64,000 nt of DNA. Source: Haliclystus octoradiatus. Taxonomy: Eukaryota; Cnidaria; Staurozoa; Stauromedusae; Haliclystidae. The notes under the pieces were generated by a model that had not been told where the DNA came from, did no database searches, and was given only the letters and a program-made list of their open reading frames with translations. Positions 62,601 to 64,000 of this stretch are shown here, piece by piece; the first letter of the stretch is position 1; every line of letters begins with the position of its first letter. Location: positions 7,404,309 through 7,468,308 of the forward strand of contig OU744446.1 in assembly GCA_916610825.1 (NCBI GenBank), written 5' to 3'. The position numbers were made by a program, and so were the translations under genes.

Positions 62601-63369
62601 TCAGACATAGCTGACAAAGAAACTTGTAAATAAGACGATTCATGATACAAAACATTATGAAAAGATACTACTTGCCCATCGCCCCGTGGATGCATCTCCT
62701 TCGATTGCCATTGAAGGATGTCATGCAGCGATTGAGGGACATCCAGCTATGAGATGTGCAGAAATTGACTGCTATGCACAGGTGGTCTTTTTATACTGTA
62801 CAGGGTTTAGTCAATAGAAAACACCGTAAAGATTGTCCAGTATAGACAGTTGATTACGAACGTGAAAAAAATAAATCATATCTTCAAGCGCCAATGCCTT
62901 ATTTTGTTTATTATTTAAAAATTTTACCACAAATGTTATGCTGAGTCTCTTTGACATATATTGAAGGTCAATGAAATCATCGATGCGTCCAGTTTTAATT
63001 GTTACTTTTTTTAAGTGTTTTCAAATAATGTAAAGTTAATTTTGAATTGGATTCTATTCTCAACAACCATTTCAACAATAAAGCTTTAGAAAGCATATTG
63101 CCAATAAACATCTTTTGAGGCTGGAAAGGGTCTTAAATTTCCCAATTGTGACCGGTTGGTTGAGCCTTTATAATCAAATATAAGGATCTCACTAAGTACA
63201 TTGATTGTATCATTTTCACTTAAAGATCTCGGACCTGTGTCATATTTGATAAATTGTAGAAACTTTTTGTCATTTTCAGATTGCATCATTAGAAGATGAA
63301 GTAAATCACTTGGCTATGAAATGTGAATCTTATCACAATAAAGGCACTGCTGAAGACGAAAAATTTGAG
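32605..63369 (+). CDS. CCDC171: CCDC171-like coiled-coil protein, N-terminal part (15 exons, continues past the window)
   Basis: Exons: 32605-32688 (candidate first, ATG), 38276-38393, 39823-39914, 40820-40994, 54439-54551, 55348-55436, 56554-56594, 57023-57060, 57747-57841, 57977-58069, 59227-59321, 59883-60096, 60701-60812, 61964-62064, 63280-63369. About 515 residues of almost continuous heptad-rich coiled coil. Assignment rests on recall of vertebrate CCDC171: [14 protein letters not shown] (exon 40820) resembles its [24 protein letters not shown] (exon 57747) resembles REERLRKEF; the later [20 protein letters not shown] (exon 61964) fits the matching relative position. No enzymatic motif is visible, and the molecular role of the family is poorly known. 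All junctions agree in phase except 57060 (phase 0) to 57747 (needs one extra base), where an exon is probably missing. The 13.4 kb intron after exon 4 is filled with transposon and virus-like relics. The link of the first exon to the rest (5.6 kb intron) is an inference from phase only. Confidence 0.72.
33139..33465. mobile_element. 327-bp MITE with TAGCCTGCGTCC ends
   Basis: TAGCCTGCGTCCAGACTAAA at the left and TTTAGTGTGGACGCAGGCTA at the right are inverted copies, with the similarity running ~39 bp inward (CTGAAGGAAAGTG / CACTTTCCTTCAG). CCDC171 intron 1. Confidence 0.85.
33470..34850. other. CCDC171 intron 1 segment, nothing coding
   Basis: AT-rich intron. Apart from the dispersed repeat at 33475-33560 I see no gene or complete element. 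Confidence 0.5.
34855..34957 (-). repeat. Inverted relative of 33475-33560
   Basis: The reverse complement of this stretch (GTGGATAATGTTCCGGCAGCCGGA ... TTTGCGCATGCGTATT, read in pieces) resembles 33478-33550 (GTGGATATTGTTCCAGCTG ... TTTGCGCATGTG). A dispersed repeat carrying an NRF-1-like GCATGCGC site. CCDC171 intron 1. Confidence 0.55.
35066..35206. repeat. Fold-back repeat, ~66 bp arms
   Basis: Nearly perfect inverted repeat: arms about 35068-35133 and 35139-35205 with a ~5 bp loop (GAGACAAAGATGAGGCAAAG... against ...CTTTGCCTCATCTTTGTCTC). It contains the minus-strand hammerhead motif. It lies in CCDC171 intron 1, next to the 3' end of a dead LINE. Confidence 0.85.
35092..35136 (-). ncRNA. 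Hammerhead ribozyme motif (type I, minimal), in a fold-back repeat
   Basis: Minus strand, in order: stem I 5' CCGT (35136-35133), CTGATGA (35132-35126), T, stem II CGTG (35124-35121), loop AAATAAA, CACG (35113-35110), T, GAAAC (35108-35104), 5-nt loop TTGGA, G, TT, stem I 3' ACGG (35095-35092). All core residues are present. The single C-G pair of stem III and the short loops match the minimal hammerheads of Penelope-like elements and retrozymes. The cleavage triplet would be GUU. The facing arm of the fold-back has a degraded core (CTGATCGTG). Confidence 0.65.
35275..37066 (-). pseudogene. Decayed non-LTR retrotransposon (LINE) in CCDC171 intron 1
   Basis: Read on the minus strand, several frames carry LINE reverse-transcriptase signatures: [18 protein letters not shown] near 36950-36900, a [11 protein letters not shown]-like block near 36720, a [14 protein letters not shown]-like block near 36550-36530, then [19 protein letters not shown] near 36110-36060, and a terminal block with [12 protein letters not shown] at 35275-35470. 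The order matches a single LINE ORF2, but many stops and frameshifts interrupt it, so it is inactive and older than the copy at 15.3-16.9 kb. A hammerhead-bearing fold-back (35066-35206) lies just beyond its 3' end. The 35475-35850 stretch between its last two coding blocks shows no clear coding. Confidence 0.75.
37142..37253. repeat. 56-bp direct tandem duplication
   Basis: Two identical copies (ATGTTCATCCTTGAAGCCAG at 37142 and at 37198) with a 56-bp period. Small recent duplication in CCDC171 intron 1, next to the 5' end of the dead LINE. Confidence 0.95.
38850..39603. repeat. 133-bp tandem repeat (~5.7 copies) with internal palindrome
   Basis: The marker GGAATGGAATTGTACTG recurs at 38866, 38999, 39132, 39265, 39398 and 39531, an exact 133-bp period with almost no divergence after the first copy. 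Each unit contains AAATCTAGATCT and its inverted copy AGATCTAGATTT around TAAAT, plus several TACTGAAA words (reverse complement of the TTTCAGTA unit at 10.3-10.7 kb). The outer flanks (CTGAAAACCTA near 38850, TAGGTTTTCAG near 39710) form an inverted pair, so the array may be the inside of a terminal-inverted-repeat element. It lies in CCDC171 between exons 38276-38393 and 39823-39914. Confidence 0.95.
40178..40252 (-). other. tRNA-like sequence
   Basis: Minus strand: ATAGCTCATTGAGAGTGC (A-box region) and GGTTCAAGTCC (B box) at tRNA spacing. The acceptor stem is poor, so probably a tRNA pseudogene or SINE head. Confidence 0.4.
40464..40663. mobile_element. Related hAT-like MITE, target duplication unclear
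   Basis: Begins CAGGGTCTGACAAATG and ends GGTTTGACGGACCCC, the same termini as the 23.4 kb elements but diverged. It lies between CCDC171 exons 39823-39914 and 40820-40994. A further right end of this family (TTGTTGGACCCTG) is at about 32896-32909. Confidence 0.6.
41248..41320 (-). other. tRNA-like sequence
   Basis: Minus strand: TAACTAAGTGGTAGAGT (A-box region) and GGTTCGATTCC (B box). It lies 250 bp after CCDC171 exon 4. No intact acceptor stem is seen. Confidence 0.4.
41439..41906 (-). pseudogene. Unrecognised 155-residue coding relic
   Basis: An open stretch of ~155 codons on the minus strand with a balanced, soluble-protein-like composition (charged helices, [35 protein letters not shown]). 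It lies downstream, in minus-strand order, of the capsid-like relic at 44.8-46.2 kb and inside the same pair of exon-4 repeats. It could be a second fragment of the same inserted element, but 2.9 kb of AT-rich DNA without visible coding separates them. I recognise no family, and no start or splice context supports a host gene. Confidence 0.35.
42117..44150. other. AT-rich intron segment between two virus-like relics
   Basis: About 2 kb, strongly AT-rich, with no coding signature on either strand and no repeat pair that I could recognise. It separates the 41.4-41.9 kb and 44.8-46.2 kb coding relics. Confidence 0.55.
44153..44222 (+). other. tRNA-like sequence
   Basis: GTGGCCGATTGGTTAATGCC (D-arm/A box) followed by GTCAGTCCAAATCC (imperfect B box). 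Likely a tRNA-derived repeat. Confidence 0.35.
44809..46209 (-). pseudogene. Virus-structural-protein-like relic (possible endogenous viral element)
   Basis: Four long minus-strand coding stretches follow each other: 46209-46006 and 45-kb continuation 46005-45748 (same frame, one TAG between), 45670-45209, and 45192-44809, with frame changes between them. The pieces are rich in beta-strand-like segments with many Trp, Pro, Thr and Tyr residues, have no coiled coil or zinc motif, and differ in character from the surrounding AT-rich intron. The composition and length suggest a capsid-type protein, perhaps of a toti-like dsRNA virus. I cannot confirm a family from memory, so the viral reading is an inference. 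The stop and frameshifts show it is broken. It sits antisense in the CCDC171 13.4 kb intron, next to a diverged duplicate of CCDC171 exon 4. Confidence 0.4.
46248..46400 (+). repeat. Diverged second copy of the end of CCDC171 exon 4
   Basis: The segment from GGCATTATAG (46252) through the donor-like AAAGGTAG (46310-46317) to TTTAGGAA (about 46380) aligns with 40932-41075, the last ~60 coding bases of exon 4 and the start of its intron. The reading frame stays open ([16 protein letters not shown] against [16 protein letters not shown]). Substitutions and small indels show it is an old duplication. It closes a 5.2 kb segment that contains the capsid-like relic. Confidence 0.75.
46806..47090 (-). 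pseudogene. Unrecognised 94-residue coding relic 3' of the Crypton fragment
   Basis: Minus-strand open stretch with helical, charged composition ([32 protein letters not shown]) ending in a stop. It lies 60 bp downstream of the Crypton-like recombinase end and could belong to the same element. No family is recognised and no splice context is evident. Confidence 0.25.
47152..47466 (-). pseudogene. Crypton-type tyrosine recombinase, C-terminal end
   Basis: Minus-strand open stretch of 104 codons starting [14 protein letters not shown], the H-x-x-R-type and catalytic-tyrosine end of a tyrosine recombinase of the Crypton/DUF3504 class (typical form TGHK..SL..Y). It is followed by the low-complexity Ser/Asn stretch and the [16 protein letters not shown] ending that commonly closes Crypton proteins. 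The N-terminal and central recombinase domain is not visible upstream, so this is a truncated copy. Cryptons move by recombination rather than by a DDE transposase. Confidence 0.65.
47883..48059. mobile_element. ~177-bp MITE with GGTGGGGCA ends
   Basis: GGTGGGGCATATTGG at the left and CCATTTTGCCCCACC at the right are inverted copies. It lies in the CCDC171 13.4 kb intron, between the Crypton and zinc-knuckle relics. Confidence 0.7.
48830..49500 (-). pseudogene. Relic of a multicopy zinc-knuckle protein linked to transposons (CVICQ/WHRGC type)
   Basis: On the minus strand, an ATG at 49500 begins [16 protein letters not shown], followed after a frame change by [18 protein letters not shown] (about 49215-49270), and further on by [13 protein letters not shown] (about 48910-48960). 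The C-x-x-C and WH-x-x-C/YH-x-x-C pattern is that of a large protein family I recall as highly multicopy in marine invertebrate genomes, often with mobile-element behaviour but without a recognised transposase. At least three stops and several frame changes make this copy dead. Confidence 0.5.
49801..49812. promoter_or_regulatory. Perfect NRF-1 palindrome TGCGCATGCGCA
   Basis: Full-match NRF-1 consensus ~300 bp upstream (minus-strand sense) of the ATG of the zinc-knuckle relic at 49500, inside the CCDC171 13.4 kb intron. It may be the promoter of that element. Confidence 0.4.
50938..51480 (-). pseudogene. C-terminal relic of a DDE-type transposase
   Basis: The minus strand from 51480 reads [20 protein letters not shown], then a [13 protein letters not shown] block after a frame change, then from 51276 a 112-codon open stretch with [11 protein letters not shown], and it ends in a lysine-rich tail. 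The ..YIAGYV.. segment followed by a Thr/Gly-containing helix is the usual end of P/THAP-like and related cut-and-paste transposases. The upstream catalytic region is not recognisable and the frames are broken, so the exact superfamily is unsure. Confidence 0.4.
51740..51905. repeat. AATCAAAT-rich simple repeat
   Basis: Degenerate runs of ATCAA, AAATC and AATCAAATC over ~165 bp; imperfect simple-sequence DNA. Confidence 0.8.
51975..52055 (-). other. tRNA-like sequence
   Basis: Minus strand: GGGATAGAGGC in the D-arm position and GGGGTTCAGCCCC as the T-arm/B box. The anticodon arm is not convincing. A second B-box-like stretch lies near 52140. Confidence 0.3.
52794..52862. repeat. (GAAAT)n microsatellite
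   Basis: About 13 units of GAAAT with a few GAAAC variants, just downstream (minus-strand sense) of the hAT transposase relic. Confidence 0.95.
52894..53456 (-). pseudogene. hAT-superfamily transposase fragment (ZBED/ZNF862-like)
   Basis: The minus strand encodes [14 protein letters not shown] and [15 protein letters not shown] (53456 to ~53290), then in another frame [20 protein letters not shown] (~53190-53125), then [19 protein letters not shown] (~53060-53000). This order (DNTNSM..., CxxHLAHNA, the RWLSLE insertion) is the central region of hAT transposases of the type domesticated as ZBED/ZNF862-like genes. Frame changes mark it as dead. The BED finger and the C-terminal dimerisation domain are not seen. 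Confidence 0.7.
54229..54335 (+). repeat. ~105-bp dispersed duplicate
   Basis: The segment with AAATGTAAAGAAACCGAAT... through ...GATCTAAACGATTCTGAGTT recurs at 58880-58985 with few changes. The first copy is just before CCDC171 exon 54439-54551; the second lies in a later intron. The source element is not recognised. Confidence 0.85.
54783..54982. mobile_element. MITE with ACACCAAA ends
   Basis: ACACCAAAGCCATGA at the left and GGTTTTGGTGT at the right, with TTTTCATGG words inside. A second, longer member is at 63642-63883. Both are in CCDC171 introns. Confidence 0.65.
56125..56415. mobile_element. Expanded GTTCATGAAC palindromic MITE (291 bp)
   Basis: CCCCTGCGAAAAAAA at the left and TTTTTTCACAGGGG at the right enclose about a dozen GTTCATGAAC words, longer than other copies of the family through internal tandem growth. 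It lies between CCDC171 exons 55348-55436 and 56554-56594. Confidence 0.8.
58098..58274. mobile_element. 177-bp pogo-like MITE, full-length copy
   Basis: Same ends (CAGTCAAACCTGTTATAA, TACAGGCTTCACTG) and TA flanks as the 25.5 kb copy, and the same length. It begins 29 bp after the donor of CCDC171 exon 57977-58069. Confidence 0.8.
58415..58558. repeat. Fold-back repeat, ~60 bp arms
   Basis: The left arm (from TATATAAAATATGAAGTCAG, about 58418) and the right arm (ending TGACTTCATAGTTTATATAT) pair over about 60 bp, interrupted by the hammerhead core in the middle. It resembles the fold-backs at 28.3 and 35.1 kb in plan but not in sequence. Confidence 0.8.
58483..58522 (+). ncRNA. Hammerhead ribozyme motif (type I, minimal), in a fold-back repeat
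   Basis: Stem I 5' TTGC (58483-58486), CTGATGA (58487-58493), T, stem II CGC (58495-58497), loop CTTC, GCG (58502-58504), T, GAAAC (58506-58510), loop TTTGA, G (58516), TA, stem I 3' GCAA (58519-58522). Every conserved core base is present, with a GUA cleavage triplet. It lies at the centre of a ~150 bp inverted repeat (58415-58558) in the intron between CCDC171 exons 57977-58069 and 59227-59321. The other arm keeps only the GAAAC half. Confidence 0.72.
58880..58985 (+). repeat. ~105-bp dispersed duplicate (second copy)
   Basis: Matches 54229-54335 over TGTAAAGAAACCGAATATAT to GATTCTGAGTTCATA. Confidence 0.85.
61310..61349 (+). ncRNA. Hammerhead ribozyme motif (type I, minimal)
   Basis: Stem I 5' TTGT (61310-61313), CTGATGA (61314-61320), T, stem II TGC (61322-61324), loop GTAA, GCA (61329-61331), T, GAAAC (61333-61337), loop TATTA, G (61343), TA, stem I 3' ACAA (61346-61349). 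The architecture equals that at 58483-58522 base for base in layout, but with different stem sequences, i.e. with compensatory differences. It lies in the intron between exons 60701-60812 and 61964-62064. No clear inverted partner is visible, though 61530-61565 carries a short match to the 35.1 kb fold-back (AACTCCAAGTTT). Confidence 0.72.
62171..62545 (+). mobile_element. tRNA-derived SINE, second full-length copy
   Basis: Same head and body as the 30.1 kb copy, with scattered substitutions, in the CCDC171 intron before exon 63280-63369. Confidence 0.88.
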
Positions 63370-63641
63370 GTTTGAATTTATATGAAACATTGAAATTTAT
63401 TAATTAATAGTTTGCTCTTGCGCTTTTTGATTAATAGTTTTTAAATTTTCATTCATGTATAAAAACAAATTAAGCATAAGAGGTAAATTTGTTCATGCAA
63501 GCAAATTGTAATAATACCAACATGTATGCGTAATAACTGTCTGTAAAATGTGTCTTTCAGACAACTGCTTGTAAGCATTTTTATTTCCATTCAGTAAAAT
63601 ATGAGTTTTAAATAAAATACATCATCATGTTATCACTACTG

Positions 63642-63883
63642 ACACCAAAACTATGACATTTTTTGAAATGTTGTGAATTTTTTTGAAATTTTTTTGAAAT
63701 TTCAATGCGTTTTCATGGCATTTTCAAGGCATTTCCACATTTTAATATTGTGAATATGGATGTTTTCATGGTTTTTGAACTTTTTCATGGCTTAAATTTT
63801 TAACATCTTAAAATAGGTTTTCACTTTTTACATTTTCATGGTGTTTTCATAACACTTTCATGGCATTTTCATGGTTTTGGTGT
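63642..63883. mobile_element. MITE with ACACCAAA ends, second copy
   Basis: ACACCAAAACTATGA at the left, TCATGGTTTTGGTGT at the right, interior dominated by TTTTCATGG. It lies beyond the last CCDC171 exon in the window. Confidence 0.65.
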
Positions 63884-64000
63884 TGGTAGTGTTATGTATA
63901 ATAATTACACTGTCAGAAAGCCTACGTTCAATAGGAAATTTTACAATATGTAACAAACTAACTGTATAGCTTCCTACCCCCTGTTAAAAAATTTCATGAG

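Overview
The window is animal nuclear DNA: AT-rich, with genes split into short exons by GT-AG introns and crowded with transposable elements. Three conserved metazoan genes lie head to tail on the + strand. (1) The C-terminal ~464 residues of Integrator subunit 3 (INTS3), 13 exons from 327 to 14935; the N-terminal half lies to the left of the window. (2) A complete casein kinase 1 gamma (CSNK1G), 10 coding exons from 18701 to 31206, encoding ~445 aa. (3) The N-terminal part of a CCDC171-like coiled-coil gene, 15 recognised exons from 32605 to 63369, running off the right edge. A fourth, unrecognised gene for a small single-pass membrane protein (4 exons, 354 aa) is nested antisense in a 3.8 kb INTS3 intron. 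Exon phases agree throughout, except for one probable missing CCDC171 exon before 57747. Gene content and repeats (LINEs, Crypton-like recombinase, hAT, pogo-like MITEs, tRNA-SINEs, hammerhead-bearing fold-backs) suggest an aquatic invertebrate, but I cannot name the species.

Layout. 1-14.9 kb is INTS3 with many MITEs, a TTTTCAGTAC minisatellite and the nested gene, whose intron holds ~330 bp of pure TTA repeat. 15.3-16.9 kb is a 5'-truncated LINE with a nearly intact reverse transcriptase. 18.1-31.2 kb is CSNK1G; its introns carry a ~1.8 kb terminal-inverted-repeat element, two hAT MITEs with perfect 8-bp target duplications, and a 210-bp inverted duplication enclosing the last two exons. 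32.6-64 kb is CCDC171. Its 13.4 kb intron (40995-54438) is packed with decayed mobile DNA, all on the minus strand: a virus-like structural-protein relic (about 44.8-46.2 kb) flanked by a diverged second copy of the exon-4 end, a Crypton-type tyrosine recombinase end, a zinc-knuckle transposon-associated relic, a DDE-type transposase end and a hAT transposase fragment.

The most notable signal is at RNA level. Three unrelated sites (35092-35136 minus, 58483-58522 plus, 61310-61349 plus) satisfy a complete type-I hammerhead ribozyme fold: CTGATGA, a stem II closed by a T-T pair, GAAAC, a 5-nt loop closed by one C-G pair, then GT(A/T), then a 4-bp stem I. They lie in short repeats, two of them fold-backs, as in Penelope-like elements and metazoan retrozymes. 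The three main genes have no obvious shared pathway: INTS3 acts in snRNA 3' processing and ssDNA repair, CK1 gamma in membrane signalling, and CCDC171 is of unknown function.
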